From G963666945 sp963666945 (GTDB taxonomy: Bacteria; Bacteroidota; Bacteroidia; Bacteroidales; Marinifilaceae): a stretch of DNA of 64,000 nucleotides. Position 1 is the stretch's first letter. Each line of letters opens with the position of its first letter. Location of the stretch: contig CAXXRT010000053.1 of NCBI GenBank assembly GCA_963666945.2, forward strand, positions 56,818 through 120,817, in the 5' to 3' direction. The notes beneath the pieces were generated by a model. The model searched no databases, was not told the DNA's origin, and saw only the letters and a list, made by a program, of their open reading frames with translations. Of the stretch, positions 45,034-54,157 are shown one piece after another. Position numbers and translations under genes: made by a program.

Positions 45034-46113
45034 TTAATACCAACAAAATGCACCAGGTATAATGCCAACATTAAACTTATCAAGTAATTTACCCTTCGGA
45101 GTATATCGATATATTACTCCATTTTGTTGATAATCAATGGCGTCGGCTACATATACCTCTCCGTTATAAGGATTAATAGTTAAACCATAATATTTTGTTT
45201 TTTTATATTTTAAAAATGGACGTATTGGAATATGTTTGGCAGTTACCGGCATTTGCCAGATATCTTTGTTTATATAATACAGGGTGTCTCTTGTTCCATT
45301 AAGCTGTACTTCCGAAGGCCAGTCGCCTAATTTAAACTTAAATTGTTTTTCTATTTTGCGTGTTTCTGCATCAATACAATAAAGAGAAGGGGCTTCATGT
45401 CCATAAGGACTACCTACATATCCTCCATCAGTTATTGTCCATATTTTATTATATTTATCCAATACCAGGGATGTTGGTTGTATACCTACTTTTATCTGAT
45501 CACAGACCTTATCCGTTTCCGTATCAATTATCAATATCTTATTTTGATACGACCAGCAATTTACAAAAACATATTTACCATATTGCACCATCTGTTCCGT
45601 AGAACCCGATTCCGGATTCATGTCTGTTTCAATGTATCCAGTAATTTTAAAACGTCTTAGGGTTTACAATAAAAATTCGATTGTCCCATATCTGTGTAAT
45701 ATATGCTTTTTCATCACTTAGAAAGTGCATATATCGGGGAGATGTCAAGTTAGTTATTCGGCCTACTTCTTTGAAAGTCTCCAAGTCAATGGCAAATACA
45801 ACATGAGAGTTATTTACTATTATCCAGCCAAAACCATTACGTATAGGCCATTGATTGGGCAACATCACCCAATTTCTGATCGTTAGCCCGAATAAATATA
45901 TTGTTTTCTACTTGTCTTGTTTCTGTGTCGTAATATGATAATGTGGCATTCCCGTATTGAAAATTACCTTCGTTGGTGATAAATAAACCTTTTCCTGAAC
46001 GGGTTTCAACTTTGAAATCCTTGTCCAGGGTATAGTCCCATTCCATACAGCCACTTAAAGTGTGAGCAGACAGAGGAAAATAACTATTATTTTGTTGTGT
46101 TATTTTCTTTCAT
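45034..46113 (-). pseudogene. btuG: BtuG-like YncE beta-propeller lipoprotein, broken by four indels
   Basis: Three overlapping frames plus a split signal peptide together encode a surface beta-propeller (DUF5074/YncE type): YYDTETRQVEN, HVVFAIDLETFKEVGRITN, LIIDTETDKVCDQIKVGIQP, YCIDAETRKIEKQF, IRPFLKYKKTKYYGLTINP. Starting at the ATG at 46113, single-base corrections in short runs of A, T, C and T give a lipoprotein signal ending TLLSGC and one continuous protein of about 360 residues. The total length is a multiple of three because two losses balance two gains. BtuG captures B12 on the cell surface with extreme affinity and hands it to BtuB. The errors look technical, so the gene is probably intact. 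Confidence 0.75.
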
Positions 46114-46272
46114 ACTTTTAAAATTTTTAATTCCAAGAGCAGTTGAAATTTAATTAAAAATTTAAGATCGTAGGTAACCGCTGCGCTCTCTCATAAACTT
46201 ATTTTAATCATTGCATTTGGAGAATTAATGATTAAACAAGTTCATATTCGTTTCATTACAATAAACAAGAAA

Positions 46273-46298
46273 GAGTACCTGTTATTTAACAGGTACTC
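46273..46298 (-). terminator. Perfect hairpin between the LRR lipoprotein gene and btuG
   Basis: GAGTACCTGTT / AACAGGTACTC with a four-base AT loop, 24 bases past the stop of the upstream lipoprotein gene. On the minus strand a T-rich but interrupted stretch follows. It may be a partial terminator that lowers btuG-btuB transcription, or a processing and stability site. Confidence 0.55.
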
Positions 46299-46321
46299 AA
46301 GTCTACTTATTAAAGTATAGT

Positions 46322-48535
46322 TTATTTTTCAGTGTATTTTCCATTTACCATGTCTTCGTAGCTTGGATTATAACCACAACCTACAACACTCCAGTTTTCT
46401 TTGGTTACGCCTTTATTTTTGAAAAGAGGTGCAAAAGTGCTTAAATCCGTTAATGCTCCAAAATATTCAATATGGGCATTACCAACTTGTGTTAATAAAG
46501 GAAAATTTAAGATATTCAATACATCATCTATAAAATCTTTCGGAAGATCAGTTCCTGTAAGTTCAAATTTCTTTTCTACAGTCTTCAGTTTGGGACAAGA
46601 TATACCCGTTATTCCATTATCAAGATAATAAACACCTATTCTCATTCCGTTTCCTCCAACTTTTTCTAAAACTGGTATTTCTATTGTTCCATCATTCCCA
46701 TATGTTATACTGAATGTAGCAATTGTAGGGTCGTAATATTGAATATTGGCGGCACAACCAACTTTCTTAAGGCTGTTTAAATCAACATCCCCCATAGTAT
46801 GCCATTCACACCCTATATTTGGTTCTTTTTGACGTTCTATTATTACGAATTGTCCATCCACTGAAGTCAGCTTGGGGGCAGAAAAGTCAGATAAATAACC
46901 AGCATCGCTATCTTTCCACTCATCTATCAGGCAAAAATATCCTCCAACATTTTCTAGGTTCGGAAATTGGTAATGTGGTCTTCTGCCTACAATTTCTGTG
47001 TTAATCAAAATGTTCCCGGTGACTTCATTTACTTCAAGTTTCAGGTTGTTTACTTCTTTATCATCAAATTTATCTCTTATAGACTTAAGAATAAAACCAT
47101 TTAAAACTTCAATATTTTGTAATTCGGGAAAACCATTTGTTAAATCAAAACGTTGAAAATTCAGAATACATTCCATTGTTTGTTGACCGATTATTCTATT
47201 AATAGGAGTCTGGGTAAATTTAACAACGCAGTCTTCATTACTGTTTTTAAGGAATATTGTATTAGAAAAATCTAAATCCTGATTTAGATTTTCAATATGA
47301 AAAAGGTGATAACCACCAATACTTGCTTTACTAAGATTCGGGACTTTTGTAACTTTTGTGAAGTAGGAGAGTGTAAATGTACCACCAACTTTTTCCAGTT
47401 TATCAAAACCACCAAACGAAATCAAATTTCCATTCCCTTCTGTCTTACTTCCAATAGGGTGATATATTGTACTTGAACTGATATTTAAGTCGCCTTCAAC
47501 AGTCTTTATCTCCGGCATATCTATTGTTTTTAATGCTAGAGGCAGGTTTTTAAATAAAATAGCTCCTGCATTTTGTAATTTTTCCAGCTTTATATCCCGT
47601 AAAGAAGCAACGGAATCAATAGAAAAAGTGTCTTTTACTGATACTAATTCAGGGAAAAAGATAGAAACTATTTTCCCTCCCATTTGGAACTCACCGTCAT
47701 CATCTTTAGTGATAGCCTGGATATCTAAATTACCTTCAATGGCATTTATCTTATCCATTTGGATGGATTGAAGTTCTGCTGAATTAATAATGGCATTACC
47801 TCCAACTGTTGTTAATGATTCTGCCATAACCCATTCTGTCGTATTGTTATAAATTATGATGTCTCCGGTAATAGTTGTTAATGAACGGAAAGATACCTGA
47901 TGAATAGGAGATGTAGAGAAAGATTCTTTTGTCCCTATTTGTAATCCTCCTATAGAAATCAAATTATCAAATCCGGTAAGGTCTGTCCCTTTATAACTGT
48001 TCTTAATAATAATTTTACCTTCAATTTGTTTAAGTTTTTTAAGAGCTTTAATATCTTTTATTTCTTTAATGTCCTTTTCCCCATTTGTACCAATAATAAG
48101 GTTCCCTTTTATTATGGTAACGCCTTTTTCTTCAAAATTCTTAATGTCTTCAGCATTAGTCAGAGTTACATCTCCTTCCTCACGAATATCGTCTTTTATA
48201 ACCCTATAAGTATATTTGTTTTCATCGCCATTATATGAAACTACACGGAAAATTTGTTCATTATCCCAATCATTTATAGTCGTAGGATCTGGATAAATTC
48301 TTGCGGAAGGAGTGAATTTAAAATCAACTGTTGCATTTTTCAATGAAATTGTGTAGGGTACAGTAATTATTATTTCATTGTTTTCTATAACAGCATCGTA
48401 CTTTTTACCACCTAAATTAAACGCAACTGATGTTACAAAATTTTCATCTGCATCAATAGGCGTATCATCATCGGAGCAACTTTGCATACAAAATACAAAT
48501 GTTGCAAAAAGTAAGCTTAAAATTAATTGTTTCAT
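46322..48535 (-). CDS. Surface lipoprotein with DUF5018-like domain and L-domain beta-solenoid
   Basis: 737 residues from the ATG at 48535, with a lipoprotein signal (LILSLLFATFVFCMQSC, then SDDD). The SDDD after Cys suits surface export in Bacteroidota. Residues about 30-120 form a DUF5018-like immunoglobulin-fold domain (VTSVAFNLGGKKYDAVIENN). The rest is a long series of about 20-25-residue solenoid repeats with the alternating pattern of receptor-L/LRR domains (GNLIIG, GGLQIG, GDIIIYNN, GNAIINSA, GDLNISS, GNILINTE). It lies 29 bases behind the PKD lipoprotein gene in the corrinoid operon. Its role there is unknown: a further corrinoid- or protein-binding surface module is likely. Confidence 0.8.
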   Translation of the reverse strand: MKQLILSLLFATFVFCMQSCSDDDTPIDADENFVTSVAFNLGGKKYDAVIENNEIIITVPYTISLKNATVDFKFTPSARIYPDPTTINDWDNEQIFRVVSYNGDENKYTYRVIKDDIREEGDVTLTNAEDIKNFEEKGVTIIKGNLIIGTNGEKDIKEIKDIKALKKLKQIEGKIIIKNSYKGTDLTGFDNLISIGGLQIGTKESFSTSPIHQVSFRSLTTITGDIIIYNNTTEWVMAESLTTVGGNAIINSAELQSIQMDKINAIEGNLDIQAITKDDDGEFQMGGKIVSIFFPELVSVKDTFSIDSVASLRDIKLEKLQNAGAILFKNLPLALKTIDMPEIKTVEGDLNISSSTIYHPIGSKTEGNGNLISFGGFDKLEKVGGTFTLSYFTKVTKVPNLSKASIGGYHLFHIENLNQDLDFSNTIFLKNSNEDCVVKFTQTPINRIIGQQTMECILNFQRFDLTNGFPELQNIEVLNGFILKSIRDKFDDKEVNNLKLEVNEVTGNILINTEIVGRRPHYQFPNLENVGGYFCLIDEWKDSDAGYLSDFSAPKLTSVDGQFVIIERQKEPNIGCEWHTMGDVDLNSLKKVGCAANIQYYDPTIATFSITYGNDGTIEIPVLEKVGGNGMRIGVYYLDNGITGISCPKLKTVEKKFELTGTDLPKDFIDDVLNILNFPLLTQVGNAHIEYFGALTDLSTFAPLFKNKGVTKENWSVVGCGYNPSYEDMVNGKYTEK

Positions 48536-48563
48536 GATTAAATATTTGTGTAATTGTTTTAAA

Positions 48564-50351
48564 TTATAAGTCAATAAATGAAAATACTTCGGTTGAAATT
48601 TCACCTAATGCACCGCTCTTGGCATTTACGCCAACCTGTACTTTTATAAAGTCTATGTATTTTAAGTCTATAGGAGTACCATCTTTATAAATGGCATTGG
48701 AAATCTCAAATCCATTGCGTTGTCCGCTTCCGGTAAGAGTACTGCCTCCCTCTATCTGGTCGTTACCAAAATTATCAACATAGCCCCGGTCATAGGATTG
48801 ATTTTTCCAGTAACCAGTACTTGGATCCTGCTTGTTTTTGGAAGACAGTAAAGTGCCTCGTAGTGTGTAGGAATCTTCTTTTATCCACTGGGGATAATAG
48901 TAATCCTGGGCATGAAATTGCTTTAAATAGTCAATAGTACCACTTTTGCCTTCGGAATCACTCCATTTAACATCCATTCCTATGCCTGCAGGACGGTAAT
49001 AAGTTATTGAGTAATCCTGAATAGTTCCATCTTTACCTGTTTCACTACCTTGTAGTTCATACCATTCATCGTCAGGTTGTCCATTCTTGTTTATATCCTG
49101 CATAACCCATACAATACCAGGTTCTGAGCTGCCATCAAAAGCATTTCCCTGTATGGCAAAGTCATATTCATTACTAGTATTGGCAATACTGTGGTCGAAA
49201 CCTACTATTATGTATCCTCCGAAACCTCCTAGTGAAACGTAGCTTTTGGCATTTAGTCTTTTGGTCGCATAAGCAATGGCATCCTCTTGTGTGTTTTCAC
49301 TTCCGGTAAATCTCGCAGTATTTAGTTCTCCAATGAATTGTCCGGGAGCAGGAGTGTATTCGTACACTTTATTTTGATATATATTGCTGGAAGCTGTTGC
49401 TTCACGGTAATTATCTTCTTGCTTGTTTCCATAACAATGTACTATAACTTCGGCAGATACAGTTGTCGCCGAACAAGAAACATTTCTAGTAATGGAGGTG
49501 CTGGTTTTTAATTTTTCCACAACTTCCACATTTATAGTAAAATCACCTGCTTTTGTTGGGGTAAATTTAAAGACAGAGTTTGTTTCAGCTTCCGCTATTT
49601 CTCCATTAACTTTCCATGTATATTGTGGATTATCAAAATACTCCAGTATAGGGGCTAAATAGACAGGTCTGTCCACAAATGTGTTCCTGTCAGTTGTTAT
49701 TTGAAAATAAGAAGGTTTTTCAAAATATACTTTGTAAGGCATTGTTTCCACCACTTCCACAATAATTTCTTTAGTTGTTTTGCCGTCAATATTGGAAGCT
49801 TCAATGGTGATTGGGTAGGTGCCTAATTTTTTTTCATTGAAAGTGTATTTAATATCCTTACTTACAACCTTACCATCACGTATCCATTTACATTTAAAAT
49901 TATCTTCGTTCTGGTTCTGGATGTCTGGTGTAAATATATAGTCAGTTTCTGGTAATACTTTTAACCCTCTGGATGGTAGTGCAAGAGAAATAACCGGTGG
50001 GGCTAATTCTGAAACATCTACCCTTAATTCTTCTTCTGTCGCTCCTGCTAATGTTTCAACCCGGAAAGTAATAAATACTTCTCCCTTTTTGGGAAAAGAA
50101 GTTGTAAAGGATGATTCTGTTTCTACTATTTTACCGTCAATAAGCCATGAATATATTGCATTGTCTGCATATTCTACAGTTGGGGAGATAGTTATTTCTT
50201 TACCTATTTTAACAGAATAAACTCCTGTTTCACTATCTAGTGTAATTATTGGTTTTTGGGCTATTTCCTCTTCTATTACTTTATCTTTATTGCAAGCACT
50301 AAAAGTGAAAAGCAATAAGATTAAAACACAATTAAATATCTTGTATGGCAT
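48564..50351 (-). CDS. PKD-repeat surface lipoprotein of the corrinoid locus
   Basis: 595 residues from the ATG at 50351 (signal IFNCVLILLLFTFSAC, then NKDK). Three PKD-like immunoglobulin domains follow (about 30-110, 115-205, 210-300), each with the YxW-type core (AIYSWLIDGK, KCKWIRDGK, QYTWKVNGE). The C-terminal 270 residues form a separate domain found in B12-locus cell-surface proteins: SLGGFGGYIIVGFDHSI, DFAIQGNAFDGSSEPGIVWV, and DINKNGQPDDEWYELQGSE, which looks like a calcium-binding loop. Function unknown; the fourth-from-last gene of the operon. It is likely to bind corrinoid or a corrinoid-carrying protein at the surface. Confidence 0.8.
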   Translation of the reverse strand: MPYKIFNCVLILLLFTFSACNKDKVIEEEIAQKPIITLDSETGVYSVKIGKEITISPTVEYADNAIYSWLIDGKIVETESSFTTSFPKKGEVFITFRVETLAGATEEELRVDVSELAPPVISLALPSRGLKVLPETDYIFTPDIQNQNEDNFKCKWIRDGKVVSKDIKYTFNEKKLGTYPITIEASNIDGKTTKEIIVEVVETMPYKVYFEKPSYFQITTDRNTFVDRPVYLAPILEYFDNPQYTWKVNGEIAEAETNSVFKFTPTKAGDFTINVEVVEKLKTSTSITRNVSCSATTVSAEVIVHCYGNKQEDNYREATASSNIYQNKVYEYTPAPGQFIGELNTARFTGSENTQEDAIAYATKRLNAKSYVSLGGFGGYIIVGFDHSIANTSNEYDFAIQGNAFDGSSEPGIVWVMQDINKNGQPDDEWYELQGSETGKDGTIQDYSITYYRPAGIGMDVKWSDSEGKSGTIDYLKQFHAQDYYYPQWIKEDSYTLRGTLLSSKNKQDPSTGYWKNQSYDRGYVDNFGNDQIEGGSTLTGSGQRNGFEISNAIYKDGTPIDLKYIDFIKVQVGVNAKSGALGEISTEVFSFIDL

Positions 50352-50417
50352 AACTATATAAATAAAAAGTATACTCAAAATCTTTTAAAATTATGAGTAT
50401 CCCTTAGTTATTGATAA

Positions 50418-51353
50418 TTAATAAATATGTATATCGTCAATACATAAATAAGCTGGAGAATTCAGTCCGTATGTTCCTGAATCAGAGCCTTCAAAATTAA
50501 ATTTTACTTTGTTGACTGCACCTAATGCAGAAAGATCCCATTCTTCCCATGTTGTTTTTATTGGTACAACAGGGTTTGCATTTGTACGGTAATCACAGAT
50601 ATATTTTTCAACAGGATTTCCTCCATTGGTAGGATTTCCAGCTGCATCATATCCGTAAGCCAATACTTTAAACCATCCTTTTGCTTCTTCTAAAGAAACT
50701 GCTTTACCATAAATTCCGAAACTGTTACCGTTAACCATTACACCATAGCTGTATGATGAATTACAGATGTATAATTTTTTAACAGTGTATTCATTATTAG
50801 AATTGAAATGGAATTCTGGATTAGACATGTACGAAGAGTTGTAGCTGTCACTATATCCAAACATTACTCCGAAATTATCAGAACCATTATGTCCTGCACC
50901 TGAATTAGTACCGTCAGTAGATTGAGTATTGTATACACTGCACTGATTCTTATATGAATACCACCAATCACCTGTCTCACCCCCAGAGTTAGACATAATA
51001 TTCCAGTTGGAAATAGCTATACCTCCGTTGTAGTAATTTTTAGTTCCGTTTAAATCATTAATTCCGCATTGAAATTTTTTCCTTCCACTAATAGTATATT
51101 CCCATTGCGTATATTTCGTTCCGGAATAATTATCATAAAGATTTTCTCCATAAGAAGTTGGGCCTGACAACTCAGAAACGGCACTCTCAAAATCAATTAC
51201 TGCATAAGGTGCTGTGTTTAAATTTATTGCCTGAGATTTTGATTTTTGTGGAGCAACATCCAGAAAATAATCCTCATCGTTACTACACGATGACATTAAT
51301 ATGCTTGTTGCTGCAATACCTAGTATTGCGAAAAGTTTTAGATTCTTTTTCAT
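50418..51353 (-). CDS. DUF4465 surface lipoprotein (BtuH-like candidate)
   Basis: 311 residues. Lipoprotein signal KLFAILGIAATSILMSSC, then SNDED. The mature protein has the DUF4465 layout: AVIDFESAVSEL, SGRKKFQCGINDLNGTKNYY, FGVMFGYSDSYNSSY, LYICNSSYSYGVMVNG and a closing NSPAYLCIDDIHIY. It is beta-rich and Asn/Gly/Tyr-rich, which suits a ligand-binding jelly roll. It is the first gene after the riboswitch, 137 bases downstream of its last helix. DUF4465-type surface proteins are reported as B12 binders (BtuH) in gut Bacteroides; I assign this by family and position from memory, not by a search. Confidence 0.8.
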   Translation of the reverse strand: MKKNLKLFAILGIAATSILMSSCSNDEDYFLDVAPQKSKSQAINLNTAPYAVIDFESAVSELSGPTSYGENLYDNYSGTKYTQWEYTISGRKKFQCGINDLNGTKNYYNGGIAISNWNIMSNSGGETGDWWYSYKNQCSVYNTQSTDGTNSGAGHNGSDNFGVMFGYSDSYNSSYMSNPEFHFNSNNEYTVKKLYICNSSYSYGVMVNGNSFGIYGKAVSLEEAKGWFKVLAYGYDAAGNPTNGGNPVEKYICDYRTNANPVVPIKTTWEEWDLSALGAVNKVKFNFEGSDSGTYGLNSPAYLCIDDIHIY

Positions 51354-51489
51354 AATCAGTTAATTTTAAATTAAAAACATATTTGTATTACGGAGATCCG
51401 TAAAAATCCCATATGTTGATAATTTTCACACAAACGGGGTTATATATGTATCAAATAAAAAATAACTGACGTAATTTTGTATCTAATCC

Positions 51490-51668
51490 TAGCCCGAACC
51501 CCGCAGGCGCAAATCTTATCTCAATCACGGTAGGTCTTCTGACTTATCCCATTTATCACGTCTTCCCGGTTTTAACCAGTGACATATTTGCGATAAACTT
51601 TCTCCTTTTAGGAGAGGGGAAATACAGCAACGGGTACTGTTCCGGATTCTAACCGGATTCCCTTTTAA
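51490..51668 (-). promoter_or_regulatory. Cobalamin riboswitch
   Basis: On the minus strand the conserved core is present in order: GGGAATCCGGTTAGAATCCG, then CAGTACCCGTTGCTGT (the L5 loop with ACCCG), a long P7-P10-like insert, CACTGG and CCGGGAAG, then GTCAGAAGACCTACCGTG (the B12 box). A last hairpin GCCTG / CGGGC has a loop CGGGGTT that can kiss L5 (CCCG with CGGG). This is the full class with the regulatory L5-L13 pairing. No intrinsic terminator follows, so it probably acts at translation start or through mRNA stability of the downstream lipoprotein gene. Corrinoid binding should turn the operon off. Confidence 0.93.
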
Positions 51669-52038
51669 TCTTAAGTATAATTCTCTAATAAAAATTATAT
51701 TTAAGAACCATGATGGCGCAAATGTATATAATATTTCTTTAATTTTTCAAAAATATTTCTTTATTTTTTTGTTGGTAATGTGGTCTAAATAATAAACGTG
51801 TTGAAAATAATAAAGATAAGGGGTTTGTTTTAGCTCTATTTAGAATCTGTGTTTAATTTAATATAAATCCAGCTGTGTGATTATTTATTTTAAAACCTAT
51901 AGATTTGAAATAGCTGTGTGTTGTTATTATGTATATGATGAATATTTTATTCTGTTAAAACTACAAATACCTCTGAACCTTATATGTTAAAACTAAGTAT
52001 AAATATTATATTTTAATATTATGTAATAATTATAGGAA
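51669..52038. other. Noncoding spacer between the riboswitch and fsa, with direct repeats
   Basis: No gene seen. It holds the promoter region of the corrinoid operon (minus) and that of fsa (plus). Two pairs of direct repeats are visible: AGCTGTGTG at 51871-51879 and 51912-51920, and TGTTAAAACTA at 51953-51963 and 51985-51995, about 32-41 bases apart. They could be regulator sites for fsa, but no known motif fits. Confidence 0.4.
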
Positions 52039-52701
52039 ATGAAATTTTTTATCGATACTGCAAATATAGATCAAATCATAGAGGCAAACTCTTTGGGTAT
52101 TCTCGATGGGGTTACAACAAACCCATCCCTTATGGCTAAAGAGAATATTATGGGCGAGGAAAATATTCTTAATCATTATAAAAAGATTTGTGAAATTGTT
52201 GAGGGCGATGTGAGTGCTGAGGTCATCTCCACCGATTACGATGGTATGATAGCGGAAGCAGAGAAATTGTCATATCTTCATTCTAATATAGTTGTTAAGA
52301 TTCCATGTATACAGAATGGAATAAAGGCTATTCGCACTCTTACAAGAAAAGGTATAAGGACTAATTGTACTCTTGTCTTTTCCGAGGGACAGGCTATATT
52401 GGCGGCAAAGGCGGGAGCAACATACGTTTCACCTTTTATTGGCCGTCTGGATGATATATCCAGTGATGGGGTTTCTCTTGTAAGAAAAATTGTTGGGCTA
52501 TATAACTACTATGGTTTCCAATCATTGGTTATTGCCGCTTCAATTCGTCATACCCAGCATATTATTCAATGTGCAGAAGTAGGTGCCGACGTTGTTACTT
52601 GTCCCTTACATGCCATATTAGGACTGTTAAACCATCCTTTGACAGATATCGGCCTTAAGAAATTCCTGGAAGATTATAATAAAATTAATAAGAAGGAGTA
52701 A
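52039..52701 (+). CDS. fsa: Transaldolase-like fructose-6-phosphate aldolase
   Basis: 220 residues, the short single-domain transaldolase (TalC/FSA) type. MKFFIDTANIDQIIEANSLG, DGVTTNPSLMAKE, the catalytic Lys in NIVVKIPC, TNCTLVFSEGQAILAAKAGA, SPFIGRLDDI and AASIRHTQHI are the family blocks. It either transfers a dihydroxyacetone unit (transaldolase) or splits fructose 6-phosphate; sequence alone does not decide. It connects glycolysis and the pentose phosphate path. The gene runs alone on the plus strand. Confidence 0.92.
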   Translation: MKFFIDTANIDQIIEANSLGILDGVTTNPSLMAKENIMGEENILNHYKKICEIVEGDVSAEVISTDYDGMIAEAEKLSYLHSNIVVKIPCIQNGIKAIRTLTRKGIRTNCTLVFSEGQAILAAKAGATYVSPFIGRLDDISSDGVSLVRKIVGLYNYYGFQSLVIAASIRHTQHIIQCAEVGADVVTCPLHAILGLLNHPLTDIGLKKFLEDYNKINKKE

Positions 52702-52735
52702 TGTTAAGGCATGTTATAGAGATATTTCTTATATA

Positions 52736-54157
52736 TTATTTAAGCTCATTCTTTATTATTATATCAAGAGTTTTAATATCAACCTTTTTAGCAATTATCT
52801 CTTTGTTCTTATTAAGAAGATAAATAACAGGTGTGTTATATACGTTATAGAATTGTCTGTAGTTAGATTGGTTATGTGGATCGTAGCAGTTTATAAAGTC
52901 ATATAATTCATGTTTTTCTACAAATTCTTCCCACTCATCGACTTTTTTCTGGGTATAAACCGAAAATACCTTTAATCCTTTGTTTTTATATTTGTCAAAT
53001 AAGTCTTTTTTTATTTGCGGGATTTGTTTTTTGCAGTGACCGCAATCGGGTTCCCAAAATATAAGTAGGGTTAAAGGGGTCTCTGTTTCGTGTAAGCTCA
53101 CCCATTCTCCATCCATGGTGGGTAATTTAATGTCTTTGCCTTTCATTCCTATAAGGTTGAACTCTGTCTTTTCTACTTCTTCTTTTATTTTTGCCAGATT
53201 ACCCGTGCTTACCCAATCAGTCTCACCTGTTAAATAGTATTTTTTTGCAATATTGACGAAGGCTGCATCCATGCCCATTATTTTGCTGTTTAAGGCATTG
53301 TTAAAACAATACGAAACAATATACCTGAACATAGGTTTATTGTCTCTTGTCTTTTCTATTAGCTTTACTGACTCGTTGTATATTGTATCCGGATTTAGTA
53401 TTACTATTTTATTGAAGTATTCATCCAGCTTATTTTTAAAGATAGGTGTTCTCAGTATTGTACTATCGGAGAAATTTGTATTATCCCAATAATGGTTTTT
53501 GTTATAGTAGTAATAAAGTTCTTTTAGCTTTTCTTTATTTTCGTAAGTAAGAGAATCTTTTCCCTCTTCAAAATCAGGCATATCGGGTCCTAAGGTAAGA
53601 TTTATAAAGCTTGAAAGGGCAGAGTCGGGAAACTTTTCAGATAAGGTCTTTATGTATTGCCTGACGTTATCATCAATCTTATCTATTTTGTTTTTGCAAT
53701 TATTTGACTGCTCAGTATTATTTGCTTGCCTTTCTTTCTTTAAGGTCTCAATTATCAACGATTTTTCTTTTCTCTTTTCTCTCATAAATAATTGGTAATC
53801 CTGAAAAGCGATATTTTCTTTGGAGCCTTTTATTTTTATGCTATTATTCAAATTATTGGCATCACCTTCAAGGGAAAACTTTTGGTCTTTTCCTATAATT
53901 AGATCAACGTATTTTTTAGATGGAAGATAAAGCAGGTAGAGTCCTCCGTGTAAAGATTTATTCTTGGAAAATAAAGTCTTGCCATTAATATCTGTTTTCG
54001 CAGTATCTATTACAAAAACTTTGCCTTCAAAGTAGTAGGCTAGATATATATTGGATTCTTTACAGTTGTCAAGTTTTACTTTTATTTCATAGTTATCCGA
54101 TATTGCATTAGCTGAGAAAAGAATAAAAGCAAGAAAAAACAATATATAATACTTCAT
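52736..54157 (-). CDS. TlpA-like thioredoxin-fold protein with DUF4369 and DUF5106 regions
   Basis: 473 residues with a signal peptide (YILFFLAFILFSANA, then ISDN). The N-terminal part (about 22-130) is a DUF4369-like beta domain (IYLAYYFEGKVFVIDTAKTD). A helical DUF5106-like middle (about 130-330) follows, then a C-terminal thioredoxin fold with the redox motif in FWEPDCGHCKKQIPQI (C-G-H-C) and a cis-Pro in NVYNTPVIYLL. It probably acts as a periplasmic disulfide reductase or isomerase for envelope proteins. Its start codon overlaps the stop of a 39-codon frame (ATGA at 54154-54157). Confidence 0.82.
   Translation of the reverse strand: MKYYILFFLAFILFSANAISDNYEIKVKLDNCKESNIYLAYYFEGKVFVIDTAKTDINGKTLFSKNKSLHGGLYLLYLPSKKYVDLIIGKDQKFSLEGDANNLNNSIKIKGSKENIAFQDYQLFMREKRKEKSLIIETLKKERQANNTEQSNNCKNKIDKIDDNVRQYIKTLSEKFPDSALSSFINLTLGPDMPDFEEGKDSLTYENKEKLKELYYYYNKNHYWDNTNFSDSTILRTPIFKNKLDEYFNKIVILNPDTIYNESVKLIEKTRDNKPMFRYIVSYCFNNALNSKIMGMDAAFVNIAKKYYLTGETDWVSTGNLAKIKEEVEKTEFNLIGMKGKDIKLPTMDGEWVSLHETETPLTLLIFWEPDCGHCKKQIPQIKKDLFDKYKNKGLKVFSVYTQKKVDEWEEFVEKHELYDFINCYDPHNQSNYRQFYNVYNTPVIYLLNKNKEIIAKKVDIKTLDIIIKNELK

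Noticed and set aside
45034..46113. Loss of surface B12 capture through a true btuG pseudogene
   Set aside because: All four breaks are single-base changes in short homopolymers and are balanced overall; the rest of the protein shows no decay, so sequencing error is favoured.
46114..46260. A second cobalamin riboswitch before btuG
   Set aside because: None of the conserved core blocks (GGTxxxAATCC, L5 loop, B12 box) is present in this stretch.
51388..51403. TTACGGAGATCCGTAA palindrome as a terminator in the leader of the DUF4465 gene
   Set aside because: The stem is short and no U-tract follows on the minus strand; it lies just before the start codon, where it might at most affect translation.
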